Below, in pieces: positions 35,336 through 46,026 of a stretch of 64,000 bases of DNA; within the stretch, counting starts at the first letter, position 1, and each line of letters begins with the position of its first letter. The DNA is from Streptomyces sp. WZ.A104 (GTDB lineage: Bacteria > Actinomycetota > Actinomycetes > Streptomycetales > Streptomycetaceae): contig NZ_NWVL01000034.1 in assembly GCF_002382885.1 (NCBI RefSeq), forward strand, positions 1 through 64,000, given 5' to 3'. Below the pieces are notes generated by a model. It worked only from the letters and a program-made list of their open reading frames with translations. It had not been told where the DNA came from and ran no database searches. Made by a program: the position numbers and the translations under genes.

Positions 35336-36177
35336 CGGGTCCGCAGCTCCAGCGTGCAGCACTTCACACTGCCGCCCGCCTTGAGGAGCTCCGCCAGGTC
35401 CACGCCGATCGGCTCGAAGCCGCGCTCCCGCAGGCGGGCCTGCAGGCCGGTGGCCGCCTTGGGGAGCAGCACGTGGAGCCCGTCGGAGAGCGCGTTCAGG
35501 CCGAACACCGCGGCGTCCTCGTCGGTCGCCAGGATGGCGTCCGGGAACATCTCGCGGAGCACCGACCGGCTGCCCTCCGAGAAGGCCGGCGGGTAGTACA
35601 TCACCTCGTCGTCGGAGAGCACGGCGATGGCGGTGTCCAGGTGGTAGTAGTCCGGGTTCACCAGCTTCAGGGAGGTGACCGGCAGGCCGAAGAACTCCTG
35701 TGCCTCGAAGTGCGAACGGGGGTCGGTGCGGAAGCCGGTGCCGGCCAGCAGGCGGCGCCCCACGGTGAGGATGTCGCCCTCGCCCTCGTTGATGAACTCG
35801 GGCCACAGGATGTCCTCGTACCCCTGCTGCTGGAACCAGGACAGGTACGCCGGACCCTCGGCGGTGCGCTCGGCGTGCCGGAAGCGCGCGCCGAACACCT
35901 TGCCGTCGACGACGGTGGCACCGTTGGCCGCGAACACCATGTCGGGAAGTCCGGGGAGCGGATCTATCTCCACGACCGTGTGGCCCAGTTCGCGGTACAG
36001 GTCCCGCAGGCCCTCCCACTGGCTCACCGCCAGCGAGTTGTCCACGGGTTTCTCCGGGTGCATCCAGGGGTTGATGGAGTAGGAGACCTCGAAGTGGCTC
36101 GGCCGGCACATCAGGAATCGGCGCGGCACCGCCGTGCGTGTACGGGAGGTCCGGTCGGCGTGCTGGTTGTCGGGCAT
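35332..36177 (-). CDS. Dimethylargininase/arginine deiminase-like amidinohydrolase
   Basis: 281 residues from ATG 36177. Pentein-fold enzyme: PLPGLPDMVFAANGATV (substrate carboxyl/guanidine binding), EFINEGEGDILTVGRRLLAGTGFRTD, YYHLDTAIAVL and the C-terminal nucleophile in GGSVKCCTLELR (Cys273 or Cys274), with His in NALSDGLHVLLP. The family hydrolyses guanidinium groups (dimethylarginine to citrulline plus dimethylamine, or arginine). Close relatives are common Streptomyces housekeeping enzymes. In this operon it may convert an arginine-derived unit or supply citrulline. The first 67 bases overlap the PPTase gene in another frame. Confidence 0.8.
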   Translation of the reverse strand: MPDNQHADRTSRTRTAVPRRFLMCRPSHFEVSYSINPWMHPEKPVDNSLAVSQWEGLRDLYRELGHTVVEIDPLPGLPDMVFAANGATVVDGKVFGARFRHAERTAEGPAYLSWFQQQGYEDILWPEFINEGEGDILTVGRRLLAGTGFRTDPRSHFEAQEFFGLPVTSLKLVNPDYYHLDTAIAVLSDDEVMYYPPAFSEGSRSVLREMFPDAILATDEDAAVFGLNALSDGLHVLLPKAATGLQARLRERGFEPIGVDLAELLKAGGSVKCCTLELRTR

Positions 36178-37064
36178 GAGTTCAACTTCCCAGGTGAGGG
36201 CGGTCGGAGGGTTGCGTGATGACGTGGTGACGTCGAGGGTCCCGGGCCGGGCGCGGACTCGTGGTCCGCGTCGGTGTACCGGTCGGAGAGGAGCACGGGC
36301 GGGGTGCGGCCGACGGCGGCGGCCAGCAGGGTGCGGTCGGGGGCGGCCCATTCGAGGAAGTACCGGCCCCCGCACCTCTCGGGGAACGCGTCGAAGACGT
36401 CGGCAGCGGCCGCTGCACCGGCACCGGCGAGGACGGAGCCGCGGCTGCGGTCGAGGCCGGTATCGGGGGTCGGGTCCGTGCCGGTGAGGTCGCTGTCGCG
36501 CAACCTGCCCAGCGCTGTGGCCCCGACTTTGACCAGGGCCTCCTTGCGCACCCAGTAGCGCAGGAAGGTCCATGGGGGATCGTCGGAGTCCAGGACCGTC
36601 TCCAGTTCGCGTGCGCTGAGCACGCGGCGCGCGATCGCAGGCGTGAAGCTGGCGCCGGCTGTCTCCTCCACGTCCACGCCCACCTCGCCCCGGCCAGCGG
36701 CCGCGGCGACGGCGCCCCGCGTGTGGGAGAGGCTGATCCCCACGTCGGGGTGGTCCGGCAGGAACGGTTTGCCGTGGTCGTCGGCCGCGCACTGCGCGCA
36801 CTCCTGACGGACCACCAGGGTCTGCGCCGGGACGCCGATGAACCGGGCGGCGCACAGACGCACCAGGACGTGCGCCGCGACGAAGTCCTGACGCGCTCCG
36901 GGGGACGTCAGCCGTTCCAGCCGACCCCGCTCCTGTCGGGTCAGTGGTATCGAAGGGGCACTGCGCAGCAGTTCCGCGCTCCGGCGGACCACCACCAGCG
37001 GCCCCGCCGGTTCCCCGCCCGCTCCCGACCCGCCGGCCGCGGGCCCTTCCCGTCCTACGTGCAT
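36111..37064 (-). CDS. Sfp-type 4'-phosphopantetheinyl transferase
   Basis: 317 residues from ATG 37064. Signature motifs: VGISLSHTRGAVAAAAG, GVDVEE (Asp131, Glu133 for magnesium) and RYWVRKEALVKVG (Glu175). It attaches the CoA-derived arm to carrier domains, here the two ACPs (46023, 48662) and the NRPS T domain. The core ends around residue 265; the last about 50 residues are Pro/Ser/Arg-rich, have no family look and run 67 bases into the next gene, suggesting a lost earlier stop. Sixty bases after fabG. Confidence 0.87.
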   Translation of the reverse strand: MHVGREGPAAGGSGAGGEPAGPLVVVRRSAELLRSAPSIPLTRQERGRLERLTSPGARQDFVAAHVLVRLCAARFIGVPAQTLVVRQECAQCAADDHGKPFLPDHPDVGISLSHTRGAVAAAAGRGEVGVDVEETAGASFTPAIARRVLSARELETVLDSDDPPWTFLRYWVRKEALVKVGATALGRLRDSDLTGTDPTPDTGLDRSRGSVLAGAGAAAAADVFDAFPERCGGRYFLEWAAPDRTLLAAAVGRTPPVLLSDRYTDADHESAPGPGPSTSPRHHATLRPPSPGKLNSCPTTSTPTGPPVHARRCRADS

Positions 37065-37124
37065 TCCCCCGCCTTGCTTCCGTGCCCGTCCGCCGCCCCG
37101 ACGGCGGATCCTTCCGGTCCCGTG

Positions 37125-37829
37125 TCAGTGGCCCATGGCCACTCCGCCGTCCACGGGGAGCACGGCGCCGGTGACGTAGCCGGCGTCCTCCCCGGTGAGG
37201 TAGCCGACGGCCGCCGCCACCTCGGAGGGGTCGGCCATCCGTCCTACGGGAACCTGCGCGAGCAGGACGGCACGGCGGTCCTCCGGGATGGCCGAGACCA
37301 TGTCCGTGTCGGTGAAGCCCGGCGCGACCGTGTTCACCGTGATGCCGTGGCCGGCCACCTCCAGGGCCAGCGAACGGGCGAGACCGATCAGCCCGGCCTT
37401 GGATGCCGCGTAGTTCGTCTGTCCCACGGCGCCGGACAACGCGACGGCCGAGGAGATCAGCACAATCCGCCCCCAGCGGCCGCGCATCATGCCCCGGGAG
37501 GCCAGTTTCGTGGCCAGGAACGCGCCGGTGAGGTTGGTACGCAGGACGACCTCGAAATCGTCCTGGGTCATGGTGAACAGCGGCCGGTCACGCGTGATGC
37601 CCGCGTTGACCACGAGCACCTCCACGGGACCGAGTGCGGCCTTCACCTCGGCGAAGGCGGCCGTGATCTGCTCGGGGTCGGTGACGTCGCACCGTACGCC
37701 GAACAGTCCTTCCGGCGGTTCACCGGTGCGGTAGGTGACCGCGACCTTGTCGCCGCGGTCGGCCAGGTGGCGTGCGATCGCGAGACCGATGCCTCGGTTG
37801 CCGCCGAACACCAGGGCAGTACGTGGCAT
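37125..37829 (-). CDS. FabG-like 3-oxoacyl-ACP reductase
   Basis: 234 residues from ATG 37829. Classical SDR: nucleotide motif FGGNRGIGLAIA, NAGI, catalytic Ser in VLISSAVA and YAASK, and C-terminal YVTGAVLPVDGG. NADPH-dependent reduction of a beta-keto group on a carrier protein. In this cluster it should reduce the product of the KS at 49786. Lies 38 bases after the MbtH gene. Confidence 0.88.
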   Translation of the reverse strand: MPRTALVFGGNRGIGLAIARHLADRGDKVAVTYRTGEPPEGLFGVRCDVTDPEQITAAFAEVKAALGPVEVLVVNAGITRDRPLFTMTQDDFEVVLRTNLTGAFLATKLASRGMMRGRWGRIVLISSAVALSGAVGQTNYAASKAGLIGLARSLALEVAGHGITVNTVAPGFTDTDMVSAIPEDRRAVLLAQVPVGRMADPSEVAAAVGYLTGEDAGYVTGAVLPVDGGVAMGH

Positions 37830-37867
37830 GGAGTCGTCCTTCGGGTACGGGAACCTCACGGCTCGGG

Positions 37868-38092
37868 TCACTTGGCGGCGCGGTCGGTCTGCTCGGCGCG
37901 CGGAGGAGCGCCGCGGCGCTCGGTGCGCCAGTGCGTGTCGATGTGGTCCAGGCACGCGCGGCGCTCGTCGGCCGCCAGGACGGTCCGCCAACCGGCCGGC
38001 GGCGTGATGTCCGCCGGCCAGACGGAGTACTCGCCCCGGTCGTTGCGGAGCACGAGCCCGCCCTCCGCGGTGTCGTCGAACGGGCTGTTCAC
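37868..38092 (-). CDS. MbtH-family NRPS accessory protein
   Basis: 74 residues from GTG 38092 with GAGGAGG upstream, overlapping the NRPS stop by four bases. Motifs [24 protein letters not shown] and CLDHIDTHW are diagnostic. MbtH proteins bind and stabilise A domains; here the partner is the NRPS just upstream. Confidence 0.93.
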   Translation of the reverse strand: MNSPFDDTAEGGLVLRNDRGEYSVWPADITPPAGWRTVLAADERRACLDHIDTHWRTERRGAPPRAEQTDRAAK

Positions 38093-41000
38093 AGGGCCTC
38101 CTCGGGGCGGCCGAGCAGGGCCAGTTCCTTGGCCAGCCGCCTGCCGATCACCTCGGCGGGATGGACGGTCAGCATGTTCAGGTGCGCGCAGTCGACGAGC
38201 TGTTCCACCGTGCGGCCGGCTACGTGGGGCATCCACGATTGGGCGATGGCCGCGTCACGATCGGGTTCCTCGGCCGCGGTGAAGAACAGGAGGTCTCCCT
38301 CGTACGGCTGCGGGTCGAATTCACGGCGCAGCCGGATGAGGTTGCGCACGACGTGGATGAGGCATTCGTCGTCCGGGACGACCTGGCGGACCGCGGCGAT
38401 CTCGTGGATGACGAGCTGCTCATGTTCGAGGTCGTACTCCCAGGGGCCGGAACTCTCTTCCTCGTCGACCATGACGGTGTCGAGCATGGCCAGCATCTCG
38501 ACGCTCTCGCCGTCCCGCTGGAGCCGGGTGGCCAGCGCGTGCGCCACCAGCCCGCCGAACGACCAGCCGAGGAACCGGTAGGGGCCGTGCGGGCGCACCG
38601 TCCGGATCTGGACCAGGTAGTCGTCGACGAGTTCGTCGAGGGTCTCGGGGAGTTCCTCACCGGGGACGATGCCGCGGGCCTGGAGCGCGTACACCGGCTG
38701 GTCGGGGCCGAGGTGGCGGAGCAGGGCGGCGTAGGCCCAGCCGAGCCCGAAGCCGGGGTGGACGCAGAACAGCGGCGGCTGGGAGCCCTCGGGGCGCAGC
38801 GGCAGGAGCACGTCGAAGTCGTTGCCCTGTTCGGCCCGGCCGAGGCGGTCGGCCAGGCCGGCGACGGTCGGCGTCTCGAACAGGTCGCGGACGGTCACGG
38901 ACGCTCCGAGGACCTCGCTGATCCGGGCGACCAGCCTGATGGCCAGAAGGGAGTGCCCGCCGAGGTCGAAGAAGCTGTCGGACGCGCCCACCCGGGGCAG
39001 CCCCAGGGCTTCGGCGAACAGGCTGGCGATCTCCGCCTCCTGACGCGATTCGGGGACGCGTGACCCGGCGGCGGCCGTGAAACGCGGACGGGGGAGCCGG
39101 CCGCGGTCGAGCTTGCCGCTGGGCGAGAGCGGCAGTGTGTCCAGCACTGTCACCAGGTCCGGAACCATGTACTCCGGCAGGAACTTCGCGACGGAGGCCC
39201 GGATCCGGCCGCCGTCCGGCTCGTCGGCGCCGGGAGCAGGCGTGACGTAACCGACCAGCCGGCGCTCTCCGGTCTCGTCCTCGTGGACCACGGCGGCGGT
39301 CTGCGCCACCTCCGGCCGGCGGGCGAGCGCGGACTCGACCTCGCCGAGTTCCAGCCGGAAACCGCGCAGCTTGACCTGGTCGTCGACGCGGCCGACGAAG
39401 TCCAGCTGCCCGTCGGCCCGCCACCGGACGAGGTCACCGGAGCGGTACATGCGGGCGCCGTCGGGGCCGAAGGGGTCGGCGACGAAACGGGACGCCGTGA
39501 GGGCGGGGCGGTCCAGGTAGCCGCGGGCCAGTCCCTCGCCCGCGATGTAGAGCTCGCCCGTGACCCCGACGGGCACCGGCCGCAGTCGGCCATCCAGGAC
39601 ATACAGCCGGGTGTTGCGCAGCGGGCGGCCGATCGGCGGGGCCTCGCGCGTCGTCGGGGCGGCGTCGGAGGCGGCGGCATAGACGGTCGCCTCGGTCGGA
39701 CCGTACGCGTTGACCAGCGTGGCGTCGGGAACGGCCGTCCTGAGCAGGCCGGCCACGTGCGGCGGCAGGGCCTCGCCGGCCAGCACCAGGTAGTCCGCCC
39801 GCACCCGCAGTCCGCCGTCCGTCACGAGACGGGCCAGCACTGAGGGGACACCGCTGACGAGGGTCCCCTCCCAGCTGCCCCGCTCGCTCAGCTCCAGCAG
39901 GTCACGGACGATCTCGATGCTGCCTCCGGACAGCAGCGCGCCGAAGATCTCGAACACGGAGACGTCGAAGTTGAGGGAGGTCGAGGCCAGGACCCGACCC
40001 ATGCCCGCGCCGAAGGTCTCGTGGGCCCAGGCGGCGAGGTTGCCCACGTTGGCGTGGCTGACGACGACGCCCTTGGGGCGCCCCGTCGACCCCGAGGTGT
40101 AGATGACGTAGGCGGTACGGGAAGGCGACTCCGGGACGTGGAACGCGCCGTCCGCCGCCCGTCCGAGCTCCGCCTCCAGCTGCGGGTCGTCCAGCCGCAG
40201 CACCGGTGCCTGCGGGTGGGCGGGCAGTCCCACCGCGGTGGCGGAGTCGCTGATCACCAGCGCGGGCGCGGAGTCCTCCAGCATGAAGGCCAGCCGCTCA
40301 CTCGGATATGCCGGGTCCAGCGGCACGTAGGCGGCACCCGCCTTGAGCACGGCCAGCACCGCGACGATCATCTTCTCCGAGCGGGGAAGCGAGACGCCGA
40401 CGAAATCGCCGTCGCCCACGCCCCGATCGGCCAGTGCCCGGGCCAGCCGACCCGCGCGCTCGTCGAGTTCGCGGTAGGAGAGGGTCGTTTCACGGTGCAC
40501 CACGGCCGGTGCGTCCCCCCGGAGCCGTACCTGCTCGGCGAAGAGGCCGACGATACCGGTCGAGGGGAGCGGGGCCGCCGTGTCGTTCCAGTCCTCCAGG
40601 GTGCGGGCGAGTTCCCGCTCGCCCATGATGTCCAGCTCGGTGACGGGACGCAGGGGGTCCACCGAGGCTCCGTCGAGCAGCCGCACCAGGTGGTCGCCGA
40701 GATCCGCGACGGCCTCCGCGTCGAAGCGCTCGACGTCGTACTCAAGGTAGACCCAGGCGTCCTCGCCGTCCTCCATGAAGGTGACCATCAGCTCGAACGC
40801 GGACGTGGCGTTGGCGACGGGCAGCCGTTCGACGCGCAGTCCGGCGCGCGGCACCGGGGCGGGCGAGGCGACACCGTGGTTGAGGCCGATCTGGAAGACC
40901 GGCTGTCGGCCGAAGCTGCGGGGCGGGTTCAGCGTGCGCACCAGATGGCTGAACGACAGGTGCTGGTGGCGCAGGCCCTGGAGCGTCTTGGCCCGCACCT

Positions 41001-41955
41001 GCCCCAGCAGGTCGAGGAACGTCGGGTCGCCCTCGGCACACCGCACGCGCAGGGGCATGGTGTTGACGGTGAGCCCGACGAGACGCTCGGAGCCGGGCTG
41101 GAGCCGGCTGGACATGGGCACGCCGAGCACCAGGTCCCGTTCACCGGTGTAGCGCATGAACAGCGCGAACGCCCCCGAGGCGAGCACCGGGAAGAGCGAG
41201 CTGCCCTGCTCCGCGGCCAGGGCCCGCAGTCGCGCGACCACGGGACGGGGGACGTCCTGGCGGACGGTCGCCGCCTGGCGGCGCGTCGTGCCGGCCAGGA
41301 GCGCCCGGGGCAGGTCGAGGGTGGCCGGGGCCCCGGCCAGTTCCGTCTTCCAGTGCTCGATCGCACGCTCCAGCCGCTTGGCCGAGGCGCCCCCGCCCGT
41401 CCACGCGTCGATGAACTCGGTGTAGCCGAGGGGCAGCGTCGTCAGCGGGTCGGGCCGCTCCTCGACGAGCGCCTCGTACAGTGCCTCGAACTCGCCTGCG
41501 AGGACCTCCATGGACGCCCCGTCGGCCACGCTGTGGTGCACGACGAGCAGCAGCACGTGCCGCTCCTCGGCCAGGCGCAGCAGCGTGGCCCGCAGGAGGG
41601 GCGCCCGGTCGAGGTCGAACGGTTCGTCCTGCGCGGCGGTGAAGTGGGCGTCGAGCAGCCGCCGCGCGGACTCCTCGTCCGTCACGTCGAGTTCCACCGT
41701 CCGCAGGTCGAGCGAGACCTCGGCCGCCACGCACTGGACGTGCCCGCCGTTCTCCTCCCGCAGGCTCACCCGCAGGGCCTCGTGACGTTCCACGAGCGCG
41801 CTCAGGGCGGAGTGCAGAGCGGTCCGGTCGAGCGGGCCGCTCAGTTCCAGGGCCAGCGCCACGTTGTGCGTGCCCGGGCTGTCATGGGTCTGTTCGGTGA
41901 ACAGAACACCCTCTTGGGCGGGGAGTAGCGGGAGGTTCCTGTCCTGCATGGGCAT
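38089..41955 (-). CDS. Single-module NRPS, C-A-T-TE
   Basis: 1288 residues. C domain about 5-440 with HHSVADG (140-146); A domain about 455-960 with [33 protein letters not shown] and [12 protein letters not shown] domain about 975-1040 with Ser1002 in [13 protein letters not shown] about 1050-1288 with Ser1132 (GWSFG), Asp1159 and His1258. My reading of the ten specificity residues is D-V-F-S-V-A-A-V-Y-K, closest in pattern to codes for aromatic residues (weak). The leading C domain needs an acyl or aminoacyl donor, presumably an ACP-bound chain from the discrete enzymes. TE should release the product. Confidence 0.93.
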   Translation of the reverse strand: MPMQDRNLPLLPAQEGVLFTEQTHDSPGTHNVALALELSGPLDRTALHSALSALVERHEALRVSLREENGGHVQCVAAEVSLDLRTVELDVTDEESARRLLDAHFTAAQDEPFDLDRAPLLRATLLRLAEERHVLLLVVHHSVADGASMEVLAGEFEALYEALVEERPDPLTTLPLGYTEFIDAWTGGGASAKRLERAIEHWKTELAGAPATLDLPRALLAGTTRRQAATVRQDVPRPVVARLRALAAEQGSSLFPVLASGAFALFMRYTGERDLVLGVPMSSRLQPGSERLVGLTVNTMPLRVRCAEGDPTFLDLLGQVRAKTLQGLRHQHLSFSHLVRTLNPPRSFGRQPVFQIGLNHGVASPAPVPRAGLRVERLPVANATSAFELMVTFMEDGEDAWVYLEYDVERFDAEAVADLGDHLVRLLDGASVDPLRPVTELDIMGERELARTLEDWNDTAAPLPSTGIVGLFAEQVRLRGDAPAVVHRETTLSYRELDERAGRLARALADRGVGDGDFVGVSLPRSEKMIVAVLAVLKAGAAYVPLDPAYPSERLAFMLEDSAPALVISDSATAVGLPAHPQAPVLRLDDPQLEAELGRAADGAFHVPESPSRTAYVIYTSGSTGRPKGVVVSHANVGNLAAWAHETFGAGMGRVLASTSLNFDVSVFEIFGALLSGGSIEIVRDLLELSERGSWEGTLVSGVPSVLARLVTDGGLRVRADYLVLAGEALPPHVAGLLRTAVPDATLVNAYGPTEATVYAAASDAAPTTREAPPIGRPLRNTRLYVLDGRLRPVPVGVTGELYIAGEGLARGYLDRPALTASRFVADPFGPDGARMYRSGDLVRWRADGQLDFVGRVDDQVKLRGFRLELGEVESALARRPEVAQTAAVVHEDETGERRLVGYVTPAPGADEPDGGRIRASVAKFLPEYMVPDLVTVLDTLPLSPSGKLDRGRLPRPRFTAAAGSRVPESRQEAEIASLFAEALGLPRVGASDSFFDLGGHSLLAIRLVARISEVLGASVTVRDLFETPTVAGLADRLGRAEQGNDFDVLLPLRPEGSQPPLFCVHPGFGLGWAYAALLRHLGPDQPVYALQARGIVPGEELPETLDELVDDYLVQIRTVRPHGPYRFLGWSFGGLVAHALATRLQRDGESVEMLAMLDTVMVDEEESSGPWEYDLEHEQLVIHEIAAVRQVVPDDECLIHVVRNLIRLRREFDPQPYEGDLLFFTAAEEPDRDAAIAQSWMPHVAGRTVEQLVDCAHLNMLTVHPAEVIGRRLAKELALLGRPEEAL

Positions 41956-42059
41956 GGCTGTCCTGTCGCGGGGGCGGGCGCGGTGGCCTGGTCGGATGGG
42001 GACGGTGAGGTGGGTCTTCCGGATGGGGCCGCCCCGGGCTCCACCCGGAAGACGACCGC

Positions 42060-43322
42060 TTACGCCTGCGGTCCCGCCGCGAGGATCGTGCCGATCCGGG
42101 CGGCGAAGTCCTCCAGGTCCTCGTCGGTCGTGACCGCGCTGACGTACATCGGCTCCTCGATGTCCGGAGCCAGGTGGTATCCGGCCTCGCGCATTCCGGC
42201 GTACAGGGTGATGAACGGCTCCTGTTCCTGGCGGGCGACGTCCTGCTTGCGGCGGATCGGCGTGCCGTGGGGAACGAAGATCAATGCGAAGATCGAACCG
42301 GTCCGGACGAAGCTGAAGTCCAGGCCGTTTGCCACGCGGTGGCGCTCGACGGCCGCTTCGAGCAGCGCGCCCTTGCGCTCCAGTTCCTCGTAGAAGCCCG
42401 GCCGGGCGAGCTCCGCCAGGGTCGCCAGGCCGGCGGCCATGGTCAGCGGGTTGCCCGCGAGGGTGCCGCCCTGGAGTACGCGCTCCTCGTCCAGCAGCCG
42501 CATGATGTCGGCGCGACCGCCGAAGGCGCCCACGGGGGTGCCACCGCCGATGATCTTGCCGAAGGCGGTGAGGTCGGGGGAGACGCCCAGCAGGTTGCTC
42601 GCGGGGCCGTAGGTCAGTCGGAAACCGGTGATCACCTCGTCGAAGATGAGCACCGCGCCCTCACGGGTGCAGATGTCGCGCAGTTCCTGGAGGAAGCCCG
42701 GCTCCGGCAGCACGAGCGACATGTTGCAGGCGATGGGTTCGATGACGACGGCCGCGATCTCGCCCGGGTTCTCGGCGAAGAGCCGGCGCACGCCCTCCGC
42801 GTCGTTGTAGTCCGCGAAGAGGTTGGAACGCATGGCGACCGGGTCGAGACCGGCGTCGCGCATCTTCGCCTCGCCCTTGTTCTGGACCAGGTCGAAGTGG
42901 CCGTGATACCCGCCGTTGAACCGCATGATGCGGGTACGGCCGGTGTACGCGCGGGCCAGGCGCAGCGTGGACATGACCGCCTCGGTGCCGCTGCACACGA
43001 AGCGGAGCTGGTCGAGGTGGTCGGCGGTCGCGGTGATGCGCTCGGCGAGCTCGATCTCCTGCGGGCAGTACGTTCCGAAGAGCGTGCCGTTCGCGGCCTG
43101 GTCGGCGATGGCCTTGCTGACGGTCTCCGGCGCGTGGCCGAGGATCAGCGGGCCGAAGCCGCACATGAAGTCCACGTAGCGGTTGCCGTCGACGTCGTAC
43201 AGGTACGGGCCGCGGGCCTCGGCCACGACCAGCGGCTCGGCCTTGACGTTGCGGCAGGCCCGCAGCGGGGAGCTGGTCCCCATGGGGATGACCGTCTGGG
43301 CGCGCTTGATCTCGGGCCTCAT
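42060..43322 (-). CDS. Glutamate-1-semialdehyde aminomutase-like class III aminotransferase
   Basis: 420 residues from ATG 43322, coupled by ATGA to the ATP-grasp gene. PLP fold [33 protein letters not shown], Asp228 in [10 protein letters not shown] and Schiff-base Lys256 in [11 protein letters not shown]; also [13 protein letters not shown]. In hybrid PKS/NRPS pathways such enzymes put an amino group on a carrier-bound beta-keto acyl chain. Primary haem synthesis is unlikely given the context. A 104-base gap to the NRPS gene may hold an internal promoter. Confidence 0.88.
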   Translation of the reverse strand: MRPEIKRAQTVIPMGTSSPLRACRNVKAEPLVVAEARGPYLYDVDGNRYVDFMCGFGPLILGHAPETVSKAIADQAANGTLFGTYCPQEIELAERITATADHLDQLRFVCSGTEAVMSTLRLARAYTGRTRIMRFNGGYHGHFDLVQNKGEAKMRDAGLDPVAMRSNLFADYNDAEGVRRLFAENPGEIAAVVIEPIACNMSLVLPEPGFLQELRDICTREGAVLIFDEVITGFRLTYGPASNLLGVSPDLTAFGKIIGGGTPVGAFGGRADIMRLLDEERVLQGGTLAGNPLTMAAGLATLAELARPGFYEELERKGALLEAAVERHRVANGLDFSFVRTGSIFALIFVPHGTPIRRKQDVARQEQEPFITLYAGMREAGYHLAPDIEEPMYVSAVTTDEDLEDFAARIGTILAAGPQA

Positions 43323-44533
43323 GACTGCTTTTCCTTTTCGGTTTCGATGGTGCACTCGCTGATCAGGACGGCCAGGAGGGCCTCGGCCTCTTCGCGGGTG
43401 TCGCGGGCGAAGTAGGCGGTCAGGACGGTCTCGAAGTTGAGCGGCGGGGCGAGGACGAAATCGCCGTCCTGCTTGTGGAGGTGGACGGTGGTGACGTCGT
43501 TCTTCTCGCACACCTCGACGGCCCGCGCGGTGTCACGCAGGAAACCGCTGTCCTCGATGGGGGCGTCGAACTCCAACGCCACCCGGTGGTGCGTGGGCTC
43601 GGGCGCGATCGGCCCGCGGCCCAGCTGGTGCAGGAGCGCGTAGGCGTCAAGACCGGTGCAGATGCGCAGCTGCTGGAAGGTGGTGGTGCCACCGCCGCAG
43701 AGGCGGGGGGCCAGTTCGAGGATGCGCAGGTTGCCCTGGCCGTCGAAGCGGAACTCGGCGTGGAAGGGCGAGTTGTCCAGGCCCACGGCGGGCACGATGC
43801 TCTCCAGCATCGCCTGGAAGTCCACGCCGAGTTCGGGGTCGAAGGGCTCGGTGAGATAGGCGACCTCGTGGAAGAGCGGGCCGACCAGGGGCGGCAGCTT
43901 GCGGTGCACCTGGAGCGCGAGCACTCGGCCCTCGCTCACCATGCCGTCCACGGCGTACTCGTTGCCGTCGAGGTACTCCTCGGCGAGCATCGTGGACTGG
44001 CCCGCGCTCTGGCGCAGCAGTGTGCAGACCCGCTTGGTCTGCACGAAGGCCTTGGCGAACTCGGCGGGGGTGTCCACCTTGACCACGCCGGCGCTGTAGA
44101 AGCCGTTCGAGGGCTTGAGCACGATCGGGAAGGAGAGCCCGGCCGCCCCGACGACCTCCAGGGCCGCGGGCGCCTTCAGCGACGGGTCGAGTTCGACGTG
44201 CCGGGTGATGTGGTCGCGGACCGCCGGGTGCGCCTTGAACCGGGTCTTGTCGGACAGGCACAGCAGGGCGTCGATGCTGCGCGCGGTCAGACCGAGCTCG
44301 GCGCGCAGCAGGTCCAGCTGGATCTGGTAGCTGTCGTGGAAGGAGATGACCTCGTCGACGGTGTCGAGGTCCACCGAGCTGCGGGCGCTGTCCGCTACGG
44401 TGCGCTGCCAGTTCTCCCGGTCGTCCGCGTCGAGGGCGGGCGGGGCGAAGAACTGCACGGTGTGGCCGTGCTCGTCGGCGTAGTGGAGGTAGTCACGGCA
44501 GTTCTCGCGCTGCCCGAGGATCAGTACGTTCAC
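43319..44533 (-). CDS. ATP-grasp ligase
   Basis: 404 residues from GTG 44533. ATP-grasp core: FPIVLKPSNGFYSAGVVKV, MLAEEYLDGNEYAVDGMVSEG and NLRILELAPRLCGGGTTTFQQL with the metal-binding acids. Such enzymes form amides by acyl-phosphate, for example amino acid to amino acid or, as BtrJ in butirosin, glutamate to an ACP-bound acid (known). Here it could join an amino acid to the free product or protect an ACP-bound amine. Coupled to the genes on both sides. Confidence 0.85.
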   Translation of the reverse strand: MNVLILGQRENCRDYLHYADEHGHTVQFFAPPALDADDRENWQRTVADSARSSVDLDTVDEVISFHDSYQIQLDLLRAELGLTARSIDALLCLSDKTRFKAHPAVRDHITRHVELDPSLKAPAALEVVGAAGLSFPIVLKPSNGFYSAGVVKVDTPAEFAKAFVQTKRVCTLLRQSAGQSTMLAEEYLDGNEYAVDGMVSEGRVLALQVHRKLPPLVGPLFHEVAYLTEPFDPELGVDFQAMLESIVPAVGLDNSPFHAEFRFDGQGNLRILELAPRLCGGGTTTFQQLRICTGLDAYALLHQLGRGPIAPEPTHHRVALEFDAPIEDSGFLRDTARAVEVCEKNDVTTVHLHKQDGDFVLAPPLNFETVLTAYFARDTREEAEALLAVLISECTIETEKEKQS

Positions 44534-46026
44534 GGACCAGTCTGACTTTCTGTTCGTGGGATGTTGGAGCCGTCGGTGCACGCCGGCTGAGAGGTCTCGG
44601 CGTCTTCCGCCGGCGGACCGGCCTCGACGAGGAGGTTCTCCCGATTGGCCACTGCCTTGCGGATGCGCCAGAGGCAGACGACCGCCATCACGGCCTCGAA
44701 GAACGAGAAGATCAGCCAGATCACGGGCAGGAGGTCCGCTTCGCCCCGATGCGTCAGGACGACCGTCGCGATGGTGGGGACGCAGAGGCACCACATGAGG
44801 ACGATCCGCGTCAGGAAGCCGAAACGGGAGAGGCCGAAGCACTCCAGCACGGCGGAGCCGACCATGGAGAACATGAAGGCGGCGGAGTACGTCCACAGCA
44901 CCCGTGAGGTGTTCACCGCGCTCTCGACCGTCTCCGGTCCGGCCTCGTTCAGGCCGAACGGCGACAGGAGCAGGGTCGGCGTGACGATCTGGAAGAACGC
45001 GACCACGGCCACGTACACACCACAGACGAGCAGGGTGCTCCGCATGATCCGCGGGACGCTCGTGTACAGCCCGGCGCCGATCGCGTTGCCGCACAGGATG
45101 TTGCAACCCAGCCCGAGGCCGATCAGCGGGATGACCGCCGCGTAGTTCAGGGACAGGGCCACGTTGTTGGCCGAGAGGGCCAGGAGACCGAGGACGCCGG
45201 CGAGCCAGACGAACGCCGTCTGCCCCAGCTCCTCCAGACCCATCGAGCCGCCCGCCGGCGCTCCACGGCGCAGCCGCAGCCACAGCTCGTGGATCAGGGA
45301 GCGCGCGCCCTGGCCGAGCAGCGCGGTGAGCCGGGCGGCGTAGCCCTTGGGGAGGCCGACGCAGTAGCCCACGAACATCACGACGACGGCGCTGAGCGTG
45401 CCGAGCGCCGATCCTCGCATGCCCATCTCGGGCAGTCCCAGGCGGCCGAAGACGAGACCGTAGGTCATCACCAGGCCGACGGCCTGGCCGATGAGGCCCA
45501 CCGTCATCGGCACGCGGGTGCGGCCGATGCCGTTGAAGTAGGAGGACAGGGCCATGTTGAGCGTCATGACCGAGCCGAAGAGCGTGGACAGGCCCAAGTA
45601 CTGGGCCTCCAGCTCCTGGACTGCCTCCGGCTGGCCGCTGAGCGCCGGGATGCTCGTGATCAGCGGGGTCGACGCCAGCAGCAGCACGCACAGCACGAGC
45701 GCCAGGGCGATGCCCCGGGCGCCCTCGTCCATGGTGCCGCGGTCGTCCTTGCGCCCGTTGGCCTGGGCCACGTAGGAGCGGGTGATCCCCACTGTGCCCG
45801 TCGCGAGCATGATCAGCGTGGTGGCGGTGAAGACCGCCGGCCCCGAGGCCTGGAGCGTTTCCTCGGAGTAGCGGGCCAGGCAGATGCGGTCGACCAGCAT
45901 CAGGACGAGATTGCCCACCATGCCGAACATCAACGGCACCGAGACGCGCACGACCTCGCGCATGACCGACCCGTCGAAGAGGCGGTCGCGGGGCACCGGG
46001 CGGCCGAGCCGTCGCGGTGCTCTCAC
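44530..46026 (-). CDS. MATE-family efflux transporter
   Basis: 498 residues from GTG 46026, four-base overlaps on both sides. About 12 helices in two related halves; SVPLMFGMVGNLVLMLVDRICLARYS, RSYVAQANGRKD and SSYFNGIGRTRVPMTVGLIGQAVGLV are family marks of the first half. Cation-coupled drug or metabolite exporter. Within this operon it is the likely product exporter and self-resistance gene. Its C-terminal tail (about 45 residues) is hydrophilic. Confidence 0.9.
   Translation of the reverse strand: MRAPRRLGRPVPRDRLFDGSVMREVVRVSVPLMFGMVGNLVLMLVDRICLARYSEETLQASGPAVFTATTLIMLATGTVGITRSYVAQANGRKDDRGTMDEGARGIALALVLCVLLLASTPLITSIPALSGQPEAVQELEAQYLGLSTLFGSVMTLNMALSSYFNGIGRTRVPMTVGLIGQAVGLVMTYGLVFGRLGLPEMGMRGSALGTLSAVVVMFVGYCVGLPKGYAARLTALLGQGARSLIHELWLRLRRGAPAGGSMGLEELGQTAFVWLAGVLGLLALSANNVALSLNYAAVIPLIGLGLGCNILCGNAIGAGLYTSVPRIMRSTLLVCGVYVAVVAFFQIVTPTLLLSPFGLNEAGPETVESAVNTSRVLWTYSAAFMFSMVGSAVLECFGLSRFGFLTRIVLMWCLCVPTIATVVLTHRGEADLLPVIWLIFSFFEAVMAVVCLWRIRKAVANRENLLVEAGPPAEDAETSQPACTDGSNIPRTESQTGP

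Noticed and set aside
42060-43322. Housekeeping hemL (haem synthesis)
   Set aside because: It overlaps the ATP-grasp gene start in a biosynthetic operon, and hemL normally lies with other hem genes.
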